Source: Gracilaria gracilis (lineage: Eukaryota; Rhodophyta; Florideophyceae; Gracilariales; Gracilariaceae). From it: 64,000 nucleotides of DNA. The stretch lies in contig JARGSG010000090.1 in NCBI GenBank assembly GCA_030374805.1, positions 124,001 through 188,000 of the forward strand, read 5' to 3'. Below the pieces are notes generated by a model. That model had not been told where the DNA came from. It worked only from the letters and a program-made list of their open reading frames with translations, and did not search any database. How positions within the stretch are numbered: position 1 is the first letter of the stretch; each line of letters opens with the position of its first letter. The position numbers were made by a program, and so were the translations under genes. Positions 53,554-63,745 of this stretch are shown here, in pieces.

Positions 53554-54222
53554 CTACCGACCGTGTCTCCGGCGCGCATGTTTCGCAAGATCGCCTGCTC
53601 TCGTGAACATCTGGTGGCACAGCTGGCACTCGAACTGTCTTGGGCCGTGCACCTGCAATTGATGCTGCACCACGCGCGACTTGGAAGAAAACGTATTGCC
53701 GCACGCATTGCACTCATGGCGACGGCTGTGTTTGGCCCGTGCGTGCTGATTAAGGCCGCGTCTCGTCGTATAACTGCGCTGGCACCCAGACTCCGGACAT
53801 ACCAACTTTGGCATGCCACCCTGCTGCGCGCCGCCGGCAGCGCCGCTGCCATTGCTCGCTGCGGCGAAGGTCGGCGTGATCGCACCGATCGGCGCACTCA
53901 CAATCTGCGACTCGCCAGCGCTGCTGCGCATTGTGCCAGGCATACCAACGCACAATGAAGCGCTTCTCTCGTCCACCACGTTGCGCGCGTGCGCTGCAGG
54001 CTTTTGCGCAGAGGAGTGACGTGTGCTCGTCCTGGCGGCTGAGCTGGATGCAGCGTGCGATTTAGATTTCTTTGAAGCTTGTGCTTCGGGATTGGTGAGG
54101 AACTCCATAGACATTTTGTTCAAAGGTCGTTTGGTGAGGAACTCCACAGACATTTTACTCAAAGGTCGTTTGCGACCGTTGTCTCGCGCAGCTCCAGGCG
54201 AGCGCTGTGCGTGAGAGCTCAT
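53554..54222 (-). CDS. C2H2 zinc-finger protein with three fingers
   Basis: The chosen start is the ATG at 54222 (MSSHAQRSPG); an in-frame ATG at 54288 would add 22 residues that look untranslated. The protein is about 222 residues. A basic Ser/Lys-rich head holds a duplicated 13-residue block (KRPLSKMSVEFLT / KRPLNKMSMEFLT) that may be a nuclear-localisation or docking motif. A Gly/Ala-rich linker follows. Three C2H2 fingers fill the C-terminus: CPESGC...HARAKH, CNACG...HQLQVH and CQLCH...HARRRH. The fingers are close-set, the last with HARRRHGR at the end. This is a typical DNA-binding transcription factor layout; the target is unknown. It is convergent with the receptor gene. Confidence 0.85.
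   Translation of the reverse strand: MSSHAQRSPGAARDNGRKRPLSKMSVEFLTKRPLNKMSMEFLTNPEAQASKKSKSHAASSSAARTSTRHSSAQKPAAHARNVVDERSASLCVGMPGTMRSSAGESQIVSAPIGAITPTFAAASNGSGAAGGAQQGGMPKLVCPESGCQRSYTTRRGLNQHARAKHSRRHECNACGNTFSSKSRVVQHQLQVHGPRQFECQLCHQMFTRAGDLAKHARRRHGR
54092..54169 (-). repeat. Tandem 39-bp duplication inside the zinc-finger gene
   Basis: Two adjacent 39-bp copies (54092-54130 and 54131-54169) differ at about three sites and encode a repeated 13-residue block, keeping the frame. Confidence 0.9.
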
Positions 54223-54288
54223 GCTGAATGGCGTTGAGTTAGATATTTCACAGACAAGGCTGCGCAAAGAGCGAAAATAAAAATGCAT

Positions 54289-55751
54289 TTATGCTATCGA
54301 ACTGTGGCGTAGGCAGCGCATGAAGACAGATTTGTGGAGGAGCACTTCCTTTGCAGCTATTAGCAAGGAAAAGAATTTGTTTTTCCATTGGGGCACATCA
54401 TATTTGTTGGGTTGCTGAAGAGACAGATTTTAATGTATATGAGTAAGAAACGTTGGTATAATATCCATTTATTACGCTCAACGGCCGCAGTCAGAACGTT
54501 TATGACAAAAGGTCTTGAGTCGCTTATTTTATTTAAATTTGTCTCCATGGGCTTCATGATGCAATGAAGAGCGTCAACGCAGCAAACGACCTTCTCTATA
54601 CGAGTACGTTTTGCATTGACGGCGCAAGCAATGTATGGTTCTCCAAGCAATTAAGTGCCACTGCGTTGGATGAAATAAATCTACATACACAGAAAAGCTT
54701 GAGCAAAATACTACAACAAAATACTTATAGTAACAACCGTTCATTTTGTAAGAGTTGCTGTCGAAGTCTAGAAGTAATCTAAACAAGTAGTGAAACTATG
54801 TTCTATATCCAATATCTCCATAATGCTATTAATTTGCATAGAAAGAGCGTGGACAGCTAATGAGGTTCAATTTGTACGGTATCGACAGCTAATTACGTAG
54901 CAGAAGATATTTATTGAAAACAAGAAACAGATATTCGTGATAAAAGACGCTCAATTCAAGCTTTCAAAACGCTCGACTGTTAACGTTCTTGTTTGCTCAA
55001 GCATCGAGACCTACCAGCGATAATAGCTGTTACGCAGAATTTGTACGTATAATGCAATCGCCGGTTTTCTGTGAGAAGCAAGCTAGGAATCAATTTTTAA
55101 GCGTTCACAAAACGAGAGACAAGGAAGTAAATGGGTTTCTGTATAGAAAGCCTGGGACTGAAAGGGAAGTGTAGCATCAAATGTGATGTTATCTAGTAGT
55201 TCCAAGAGAGGCATTCGAGTGCAGCGTCCGGCCGCTTTTCAGAGAACCTTAAGCCTTCATAAAAACAGGGGCAAATGCGTGTATTTTTGTTAATTTTAGA
55301 GAGGTAATATAAGGCTTATATTACCTCCTCGCACTTAATTACAGGCCAGGGATGCAAAATAAGAAATTAAAATACCCCGATGTACTGGTCTCACCCCCCC
55401 CCCCCCCCCCCCCCCGCGTGCTGTTGGGAGATTATGAACAGTAAGGAGGAGGAGAATGGGAAAAATTGAAGGGAAAATGGGGCAAAAAGAGAAGGCCACA
55501 AAAAAATTATCTGCATGGCCAGAAAAAATTATCTGCTTGGCCAGATTTGTGCAATGCATACCTCTAATGTTACAATTCGTGGCTGCACGGCCTGATATCC
55601 AAATATGCAAACATTGATGGCTTGGTCATGTTTCCCGACTTCCATTGAGGCAACAACGGCCAACCGCTAGTATGGTGCAAAATGCATCGCCCAGCCGATC
55701 GGCACTCCTCTCCTGCCCAACAAATCCTAACTCCCCTCCACATCCACCACA
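54289..55751. other. AT-rich intergenic region
   Basis: No gene is visible in about 1.46 kb. A run of 22 C lies at 55394-55415. The last 150 bases are C-rich and lead into the monooxygenase gene as its likely promoter and leader. Confidence 0.45.
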
Positions 55752-57437
55752 ATGTCGTTGTGCTTCAGCTCACCAGCTCTTCTACCACCCCGATCCCGCC
55801 GCCTCTTCCTCTCCAAGCATGTCAACCCCCTCCCCACACCCGCCGCAAACCCGCACCGAACACCTCATCCAGCCCTCCGTGCCCCAACAATGACATCATC
55901 CCCGCCGCGCCCGCAAGACACCACCGCCCAAATCCCACACGCTGTCCGCGACGCCAATGTCGTCGTCGTGGGCGGCGGGCCCTCCGGCCTGTTTTCCGCC
56001 ATGGCCCTCGCAGAGCGCGGCGTCTCCGTCACCGTCGTCGAGCGCAAGAGCTACGCTGCCCCCATGGACGTCTCCCGCGCCTACATGCTCTGCGTCCTGC
56101 CCCGCGGCCGCACCGCCCTGGAAAAGGTCCCGGGTCTCGCCGACTTTCTCTCCCGCGCTAGCACTCGATTCCGCCGCTTCATCATCACCGTAGTCCGCGA
56201 CGACGGCACCGCCCTCCCCCCCTTCCACCCCAGGTTTGAAGGCAGCAGCGTTAAGTTTCTCAACACCCGCCTCGGTTTCGTCAGGTCAATGAAGCACTTT
56301 GCTGATCGCTATCCTAACATTTCTATCTTGGAGGAGTCAGAGCTCACGGACGTGCAGTACGGGAAGGACGGAGAAATGCGCCTCACGGTGCACACTGGCG
56401 GACAGGAGCGACAACTGCACACAAAGCTGGTGCTGGCGTGCGACGGGAAGAACTCGGTCCTGGGCAGAATGCTCGAAGAAGCCTCCAAGCGGGACCCCAG
56501 CCTGCTCATCAGCTCGAAGGGGCTAGGGACGGAGGAGAAGTCATCCGCGTCAAGCGGGCTACGGATAAAGGCACTAGTCATCCGACCAGGCTCGTTTGCG
56601 CATCTACCGGAGATCACGGACGACGTGGAGCGGGGCGGGAACATCGTCGCGCTGAGCGGATCCCCGAAGCGGTCAAACCGCGAGCGCTTTGGTCTGGGCA
56701 TCTGGCAGATGCCGCGCGATCAGTTCGACACGCTGGGCGGCTTCCTCGGCCTGGTTATCCGGCCCGCCGACAACGCCGTGTGGGATCTCAAGGACGTTGA
56801 GGACGGGTACAGCGCGTTCGAGGCCAACTTTCCGTACTTCCCCGTGCGGCGCTGTGTATCAGAGGAGAGCATGCGCCAGTTTGTGCACGGCAAGACGTCC
56901 ACGTTTGGGCAGGTTGCGCGGCGTAAGTCGCTCGTGGTACACGTTGGGCGGAAGGAGGCGGAAGGGCCTGAGGGTGGGGTGGTGTTTCTTGGCGACTCGT
57001 CGCACTCGTTCCCGCCCGACTCTGGCCAAGGCGTCAGCGCGGGTTTCCAGGACGTCGCGGTGCTGATGGACGTTTTGGAACGGGTGGGGCAGGGGGCCGG
57101 AGTGGCGGAGGTGCTCGTTGGGTACGAGGAGGCGCGCGAGCGAGACTTGCAGGGACTCATGACTGTGGCACGGTTCTGCGGTCCCTACCAGTACGGCCAG
57201 AGCAAAGTGGGCACTTTGCTCACTGGGGTGAACGTGCTGATGAGGAGATGGTTGGCGAAGATGTTTCCTGGGGTTATTCATCCCGCTATCGTCGAACTTA
57301 TGGGCACAGGGCTGTCGTATGGGGAGATTGCGCGGCGAGCGAACGTTACGACTGCTCGGCTTGGATTGGGGGCATTTTCCGTTGCTTTGCTGCCAGTGTT
57401 CGGGGCTATGGCGTTTCGGATGTTGTACATGGAGTGA
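55752..57437 (+). CDS. FAD-dependent monooxygenase, kynurenine 3-monooxygenase-like
   Basis: The frame has 561 codons and no visible intron. Residues 1-46 are rich in Ser, Pro, Arg and Leu with no acidic residue, like an organelle transit peptide; a second Met at 47 (55890) could start a shorter form. The class A flavoprotein marks are present: the dinucleotide-binding GGGPSGLFSAMALAERG at about 72-90 with the acidic end VVERK, the DG motif ACDGKNSVLG near 228, and the GD motif FLGDSSHSFPPDSGQG near 412. The C-terminus has a hydrophobic stretch (LGAFSVALLPVFGAMAF), as in kynurenine 3-monooxygenase, which anchors in the outer mitochondrial membrane. The family hydroxylates aromatic substrates with NADPH and oxygen. 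The exact substrate cannot be fixed from sequence; related ubiquinone-type or PHBH-type hydroxylases are alternatives. Confidence 0.85.
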   Translation: MSLCFSSPALLPPRSRRLFLSKHVNPLPTPAANPHRTPHPALRAPTMTSSPPRPQDTTAQIPHAVRDANVVVVGGGPSGLFSAMALAERGVSVTVVERKSYAAPMDVSRAYMLCVLPRGRTALEKVPGLADFLSRASTRFRRFIITVVRDDGTALPPFHPRFEGSSVKFLNTRLGFVRSMKHFADRYPNISILEESELTDVQYGKDGEMRLTVHTGGQERQLHTKLVLACDGKNSVLGRMLEEASKRDPSLLISSKGLGTEEKSSASSGLRIKALVIRPGSFAHLPEITDDVERGGNIVALSGSPKRSNRERFGLGIWQMPRDQFDTLGGFLGLVIRPADNAVWDLKDVEDGYSAFEANFPYFPVRRCVSEESMRQFVHGKTSTFGQVARRKSLVVHVGRKEAEGPEGGVVFLGDSSHSFPPDSGQGVSAGFQDVAVLMDVLERVGQGAGVAEVLVGYEEARERDLQGLMTVARFCGPYQYGQSKVGTLLTGVNVLMRRWLAKMFPGVIHPAIVELMGTGLSYGEIARRANVTTARLGLGAFSVALLPVFGAMAFRMLYME

Positions 57438-57842
57438 TGAGGATCGGATTGATCGCCACAAAGATGAACAAGAATACAGGATGCCGGGAAGAGAAGTATA
57501 AGAGCGGTATCGGTCTGGCGAATAGCCAAAGACCAGCCGGTAGAGCTGGCAGAAAGCAGAATTAGACAAATGGGCGAGCAGCAACGCAGATGTGATTGGC
57601 AGGGAAGAGCCGTAAATGGTGTATTTCTATGTGCAATGAGAAGAAATGTCAAAGGGAGAAAGAAGAGCAAAGTCTCGTACAATTAAACTCGACTTATTTC
57701 TGTTCTCATCTGTACGGAAATCTCGTTACACTTTCGGTGTTTGTAAGAACAGTGTCAAACTTTTTTCTACCAACCTTTGACTTCAGCGGTGAAGAGCATA
57801 AATTTCTGGCGATAGTCTAATAATTGGGACCCTTCAAACTGA
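57438..57842. other. Intergenic, no gene seen
   Basis: This is the downstream region of the monooxygenase gene. It should hold its polyadenylation site, but I see no canonical AATAAA. Confidence 0.4.
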
Positions 57843-58499
57843 AAACCATTATTCGACAACAACTATTTTACTTATTTAGTAATTTTTGTATATCCCGGAA
57901 TGCCTGTCATGCTGAGAAGTAATATTTGCCGAATCTTGGGACTTTCAAACGGAGCAATTGGTATGGTTGTGTCTGTATTGCTTTCAAATGGAATCAATCC
58001 ACACGAAACGAAAGAGGAAGTAATCGATCGATGTGTCAATGGCAACCTTGCAGTACCTTCTCTTCTTGTTCGGTTTCCAAACTTCTACAGAGGAACAATT
58101 GGAGCAATTACTGGTCATGGGACACAAGAAAGACAATCTGCAGCACGAGAAACGGTTTTAATTGAGCCTCAAGTAATGGAAAGAGTCAAAGGTCTGCCAA
58201 TTACAGCGGCGCATGCCATCACTATGCATAAGAATCAGTCTCTCACGTTGCAATATTCTATAATCGATCCAGGGGAAGCCTTTTGCATGGGAGCTCTTTA
58301 TGTCGCTTTTTCAAGACCGCCATCTCTGGAAAGAATACTGCTACTATCTCCAGTTTCGGTTCATATTTTGAACAAATTCAAAGCTCAAACAAATGTTGTG
58401 CTTGACCGGCTTCGAAACATTCAAAATTTATCTTCATCAATACAAGACTGTATGGATTTCGTAAAGGTTAAAGAAGATGATCTAACTGATCACTTATAG
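57843..58499 (+). pseudogene. C-terminal part of a PIF1-like helicase
   Basis: The open frame starts at 57843 after a stop, with the first Met at 57900. It matches the last third of PIF1-type helicases: YPGMPVMLRSN and GLSNGAIGMVV, then the helicase motif V/VI region ITAAHAITMHKNQSLTL and ALYVAFSRPPSL. The ATPase part with its P-loop is absent upstream, so the copy is truncated at the 5' side. Such frames are common in Helitron transposons and also in host PIF1 genes. AATAAA follows the stop at 58500. I found no Helitron end or Rep domain next to it. It is probably a remnant. Confidence 0.65.
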
Positions 58500-60238
58500 A
58501 AATAAAGCACACTAATGGAGCTTTGCGAATTTGTTACGACAAGCTTGCTTCTGTAAACGCTGATATAACGTGATGCCATTTCTTGGTTCACAAAAATTTG
58601 TTTGTCCTTTTTGTTTCCCAAATGTTATAGTAGCCAAGAACTTCGGTAAAAATTTAGTTCTTTAGAGTTCTTAAAGATTCAGATCATTATTTCAAATAAG
58701 TTTTAGGATCCTTTCTGGAGCAACGACTAGATAGCGAATGAATCATTTTGTAGGGAAGAACAGCTTTTGTTTTTTAACTATTATTCGAAAATGTTGTTTA
58801 TGTCCTTACCTTTTCGAAAATGAGTTGAGTTTGACGGCAATTAACAATTGGTGCGGATAGTATAAAACTTTGCAGAAGGTTGCTTACGACAAAAGCCATT
58901 TTAGATGTTAAGGAAATTGCCAAGGAAAATTGAAGAAACTGTAGTAGAGGTGTGTCTACCTTACATTCTCATATGTTGGTAACTTTACTGAAATAATCCA
59001 AGCAAGCAGTCTCTCCAATAAAGCAGCGAAATGCGCTTTGTTGTCGAGTTCTACGAGTATCAGTACTGTAGAGATTTGGTTACCCAGTGGTCCAAACGAA
59101 AGTCGTAGAGGCTGAGAGTATGCGTAGGGATACAGAGGGACAGAGAGAGCGCGACAGACAGAGAAGGAAAACGGGGGAAAACTAGGACTCAGGCGAAAAG
59201 GAAAGGGTACACCTCCGGATCGATTGTTCTTTTTCTCGGAGGTTGCGGCCGTCAGAGGAAAGCTTTTATACTGTTTTGTGCACGACCGTCGCTAGGCGTG
59301 GCGATCGTCGTAGGTGAGTCTTTCAGTCGGGTACAGCTCTACTCGAACCTTCAAAAGAACACCAAATTCACATATGCGCGAATTCTGTACACACGACTGT
59401 CAGCCTGTGTGCACACTGTCGGGATCCATTCTGGGCAGTCGTGTCTCAACCATCGTCTTCAGATGAGCACAAGCGAACTGCCTGCTGCAGCTCACCCCCG
59501 CAGGTCCAGTTCCAACGGTCCACCGAGCTGAGCGGGGTGTAGTGAGGTGTTTTCAACACTCTTTTTACCAACGACTCCAACTCAATATGGTGCATGTCGT
59601 GTCAGAGAATTCTTAGCCAAGTCAAACCTGGCCGCCACTAAAATCTAGGAAATCTGTGATACCCACTCTGTTTACGCCTCAGGAAAGAGCTAGCACACTT
59701 TTCTATCAGTAGTGTCGGGCCCATAAAAGCCTACTTCGAGTGGCTTGCAACGCACGTGTCGCGCACGCCGGTTTATGTTTACGACTTTGCCGCGCGCATC
59801 GGGGGCGGCTTAATGCCGCGCCCCCACTAGCGCCATTGGAAGGTGTTTTGCAGCCGCTCGCTGGTCGAGCACTTGACGGCGTCGTCGCTGCTTTGCGGCG
59901 ACGATCAGAGAGCATCGAGCGGACGGCAGCGACTGGGTAAATTTACTGCCTTTGCATGACTGGCTGAGTCAGCACGCGCTCTTCGCTGTCGGGCAAACAT
60001 AGGCATATTGTGCCGACGGCTCACAAAGCAATCGAAGAGGGGGGAGCGCGTAAGAAAACGGCGGATGACGGCGGCCACGCACATGGGGCTCGCAATCAGG
60101 CGCGTTTGGGCGGAATGCACTAGTAATATAGTGGGACCCGTCCACTGATGGACATGAATCTACGCACCGGTTATCGAAAAAGTGGTGCTGAGAGAGTTTA
60201 AATAGACACGCCTGTAGAGTCGTAGCTACACTCTAACC
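58500..60238. other. Intergenic, AT-rich then GC-rich, no gene seen
   Basis: The first kilobase is AT-rich and without coding signal. A GC-rich island at about 59.74-60.12 kb has short frames on both strands that I could not support as genes. Confidence 0.4.
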
Positions 60239-60240
60239 TA

Positions 60241-60711
60241 GTCTCTATTCGACCGGAATTTTGACCCCATATGAGGTCAAATTCGCTCTTGAGAAATAAT
60301 TGAAAATCAACCTTTTTGAATATTTGAAAATGAGCCACACAGAGAGCTGTATTGGGTACAGGAAGAAGTAAAAACTTTTCATAGTTCCTCTTAGACATAC
60401 AGAGTAAAAAACTAATTAAACAAAGCTTTAATGCTCAGCTTTAAAACCAAGAGCAATTCGTTTAGTACATGCAGATGGATGCAAAGTTAAACAGTAAACA
60501 AAAATTTTGGGGTTCAGAATACCTTCAAAAAGATGTAAAGTGCAAATTATGGTTTCTTTCGTCTAGTAAAGCTAAAGTTGGACGATAATGCAGCGAAAGA
60601 TAAAGCGCTTGGCATTTCGTTCGTATGTAAAACAAGTAGTAGATTTCAGAAATTGTAGAGATACGGAAAAATATTTTTTGGCCTCATATGAGGTCAATTT
60701 CGAATAGACAC
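60241..60711. mobile_element. MITE-like element, 471 bp
   Basis: The ends are inverted: GTCTCTATTCGA at the left and the complement of TCGAATAGACAC at the right, followed inside by a second shared block around CATATGAGGTCAA. TA flanks both sides (60239-60240 and 60712-60713), so a Tc1/mariner-type origin is likely. Because CTAG reads the same on both strands, a four-base CTAG target cannot be excluded. The inside is AT-rich without a transposase. Confidence 0.7.
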
Positions 60712-61072
60712 TAGTCATCGGCAGTTACACTTCAGATCTGTAAGGTCGATCATTCAGTAAAGATATTGTACGAACCCCTTACGCCTCTATTCTGTTACAT
60801 TGGACGCCGCCTGTCGGAAACACGGAGCGACCCCCGGAAACAAACCTTGACTATTGCCATTGTTGGTCCGTCAGAGGTTCGTAGTTGCCGCGTACGCACT
60901 GAGGGGAGACGAAGGAGGCGCAGGCAAGAGATTGGGCACCAGTCGAAGTCCCGCAGTAGTTGCGGATGCCCCCAGACTCAGCTGTAGAGTCTGGAATTCT
61001 TTATTATGTAGTACTTTGCTCCCTGCCGCCTGCAGTTCATGGGTGGCAGAGAGTTCGAATTGAATTCGAACG

Positions 61073-61150
61073 TGCGTAGGTAACATGTGCGCAATTCTGC
61101 GCTTGCGTAGGTCGCATGTGCGCTATTCTGCCCTTGCGTAGGTGACGTGT
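61073..61150 (+). repeat. 31-bp tandem repeat, about 2.5 copies
   Basis: Units starting TGCGTAGGT lie at 61073, 61104 and 61135, the last one partial. A near-palindrome, GTTCGAATTGAATTCGAAC, lies just upstream. Confidence 0.85.
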
Positions 61151-61349
61151 CTCTTCTCCAGTAACGCACTGCTGGTCACGATCACCTTGCTGCTGAGTTG
61201 TATCAACAGCCATCCCCTTTTTCCCGCCTTTCAAAGCTCAGAGCTGGTGAAAAACGCAGATAAGAGAAAAGCAGTTATTAACCTGATTCTGGAGAAAGCG
61301 TGCCCGTCACGTACGCTAGTTATGCCCTTTCCCGCTCTTCCTAGCAGCG

Positions 61350-61860
61350 GCAAGAAGGAGTTGGCGCCGCGTCGCGCGCCGCCACTGCAACAGCAACACA
61401 GACACTGACGGTGCGGTGTGCTTGCCCCTGCCAAGAAGGCAGCCGCGATGGACACGGGTGGCGGCGCGGAGTGCGCCACGACGGCAGCGGGAAGCGACAG
61501 TTGGCGGCGCGTCGCCTGCCGCCGGTGCAACAGCAGCAGATAAAGGGTGGCGGCGTGGCAGGCACGCCGCTGCCGAAACTGCAGGCACGAAGGACGTGGT
61601 TGGCATGCAGCGTGTACAGTGCTGTCGCACTTACAAGGAATACTTCGTGGCGCGTCGCACGCCGCCGCTGCAGCAGCAGCAGAAGAAAGCTGGCGGCCTG
61701 GTATGCCCCGCCACATCCGAAGGGACGACTGGTGTCGCTCGTTCGGGCCACGCGAGCGGCGTGGAAACAAGATGGGCGGCGGTCATCGCGACGGCCTTGA
61801 ATCATGCAAGAGCTGTTGGTGGTGCTTCGCGGCGCCGCTGCCGCAGAAGGGACACTGAAT
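61350..61860. repeat. GC-rich degenerate repeat array, about 140-150-bp period
   Basis: A block of the form GGCGCGTCGCNCGCCGCCGCTGCA followed by CAGCAGCAG recurs near 61.36, 61.50 and 61.65 kb, with a weaker fourth copy near 61.83 kb. It keeps long frames open on both strands. I take these as a by-product of the repeat and not as genes. Confidence 0.65.
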
Positions 61861-62765
61861 GATGGTGGTGTTTCTGTGCGCTGCCGGCGTGGAATTGGTG
61901 TCATGCAAGTAGTATGGAACGCGCGGCCGGACAGAAACGAAGTCAGCTTTCACTGAAGAGGACGAGATGTAACCAAGACGACAACCTGTTGATAAGAACG
62001 CAACGAGGACAAGAAATTTGGGACATGATGGTTAAAGGTGTAACCACAACTTTGAATCGAAGAAGCATCCTATGGCACAAACCAATCAGGAGCCAACATA
62101 ACGGGCTACCACTTGGAGACATCATGCCATAGTGTGCAATGGAGTGAACCAGGAGATGTTGCCTACTTGTCCAATGTTGGCATACGATGTCCGGTGCGCA
62201 AGGTTACTCAAGAACAAGGAGCATCCAATACTACAGACTTCTATAAAAGAATCATCCTTTTCTTGCATCAGTCGCCGAGAAGAGAGGGGCAGACAACCAA
62301 TCCGTGAGAAGACCCCAAGCTCTCAGACCACCTCCTCCATTGGCAACCCACCTCACCCTTCAGCACAGTCAGTGCATCCTTTTGCCATCATCTATTTCTC
62401 CCTTCCTTTTTGTAGTGCAAAACCCAGCGGATTGGAATCACACTCAATGGGAGAATCCGAAAATTCCTATTGTTCCAGACTACCAAATGGGTAGCTAAGG
62501 ACCTGTCTCCGTCCAAACTGAGACAGGCCCGCTACAGTTACACAAACTTGCATGTAACCAGAACTCTTTTTTTTCAGCACATTCATATATAGTGGGCTGT
62601 GCATCAGTTGGCTACGCTCTCGGAAGAACGGCAAACCGTTTCCGTCGACATGCACCGCGGCCACCCTTTCGGTGCTTTGGACTATCCACGGTTCTCTTTT
62701 TGTAGAAGGCGACTAATCTAAGGCGCGGAGCTCCGGCGTCGAACGGAATACCGCATTATGACAAC
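61861..62765. other. No gene seen
   Basis: Short frames on the plus strand lack recognisable content. I see no repeat or RNA gene. Confidence 0.35.
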
Positions 62766-63092
62766 GTGAACCATTGCAGGGTTACCAGGCGCCAAGGACG
62801 GGTACAAATTATTGGTTGGTTCATCAAGCAGGCACGAGAGATGTTCCGCAACGCTCAAAAGCTTTTCTACTTTTACGGCATGGACGACAACGCCTGCTTT
62901 AAGCAGAAAAAGGTGGTTGGGTTGTTTAAAAAATTCAAGCTTAACATCTTGCTGCTTTTGTACAGCGCGTACGGGCCGTCTACAGGCAAACGCAAAGGGC
63001 GTGGAGTTCGAATTGACGCGGAGAGTGTGTACGACTATCTGAAGGGTCGCCCAGAGGTAGACGTTGGGCGTCGATGGAATCTGTGGGAGTAG
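62766..63092 (+). CDS. Small unknown basic protein frame
   Basis: A 108-codon frame encodes a Lys/Arg-rich peptide with a helical middle (KKVVGLFKKFKLNILLLLY) and an Arg-rich stretch. I recognise no family. It could be a chance frame or the fragment of a larger gene. Confidence 0.25.
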   Translation: MNHCRVTRRQGRVQIIGWFIKQAREMFRNAQKLFYFYGMDDNACFKQKKVVGLFKKFKLNILLLLYSAYGPSTGKRKGRGVRIDAESVYDYLKGRPEVDVGRRWNLWE

Positions 63093-63487
63093 GCAAATCA
63101 CTGGACGGCGCTGTGACTGTACATCAGAAGGCCCGCTCGGTTTGTTTTAGCAAGTGCGGTGGGTTAGAAGTCCCAGTACGTCGGTGCGTATACTTCAAAT
63201 TCGGTTTAGGAGTAAATCTTTTTGCCACTTAGTTGAAAGTTCCCTGTTGCCCACATTTGGAACTTTGGATAGTGTCCCGCTTACCCTATCCAGAGTCCCA
63301 AAGAAAGGCAACAAGAGCGTCTACGTGCCGACATCTGATTTGCGCAGCAGTTAGAAGTTTGGAACAAAAGGAATTTTCGGATTCTCCCATTCCATCACAG
63401 TCCACTGGCTTGAATAGCGACAACAATGTGCCGTGGTGAGCGCCACTGATTTAGCGCAGCTTCTGGCGGGTGGATCTAGCGGTTACA
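63093..63487. other. No gene seen
   Basis: This is unstructured sequence between the small frame and the CCCGGG repeat cluster. Confidence 0.35.
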
Positions 63488-63745
63488 TCCACCCGGGCAA
63501 CTGTCAACTTCAGCACTGGATTACCGCCCGGGGTGTTGTAACGGCAATATCCACCCGGGGTAAAGTAACGGCTACGTTCCCCCGGGCTGCCTAAACCGTA
63601 CCCAACGTACCCTGGCACGTTTAAGGCTTATATGCGCCCGGGCACATGTAAGGCTTAAGCGACCTCGGGCGCATATAAAATATTTAATTTGCCCGGGCAG
63701 GTGTAACTGTAAGCACGTTTAAGCGTTATACGACCCCGGGCAAGT
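63488..63745. repeat. Cluster of CCCGGG-centred irregular repeats
   Basis: Seven exact CCCGGG palindromes and two near copies (CCCTGG, CCTCGGG) occur in about 250 bases. Most are followed by CA or GT and a TGTAA or GTAACGG block, as in CCCGGGCAAGTGTAACCG. Spacing is uneven, about 25 to 57 bases. Confidence 0.8.

Noticed and set aside
61231-61862. Ala/Arg/Cys-rich open frames on both strands as genes.
   Set aside because: They arise from the GC-rich repeat array and have no conserved domain or plausible start context.
63488-63745. CRISPR-like array.
   Set aside because: Repeats are six-base palindromes with uneven spacing and degenerate flanks, in eukaryotic DNA.
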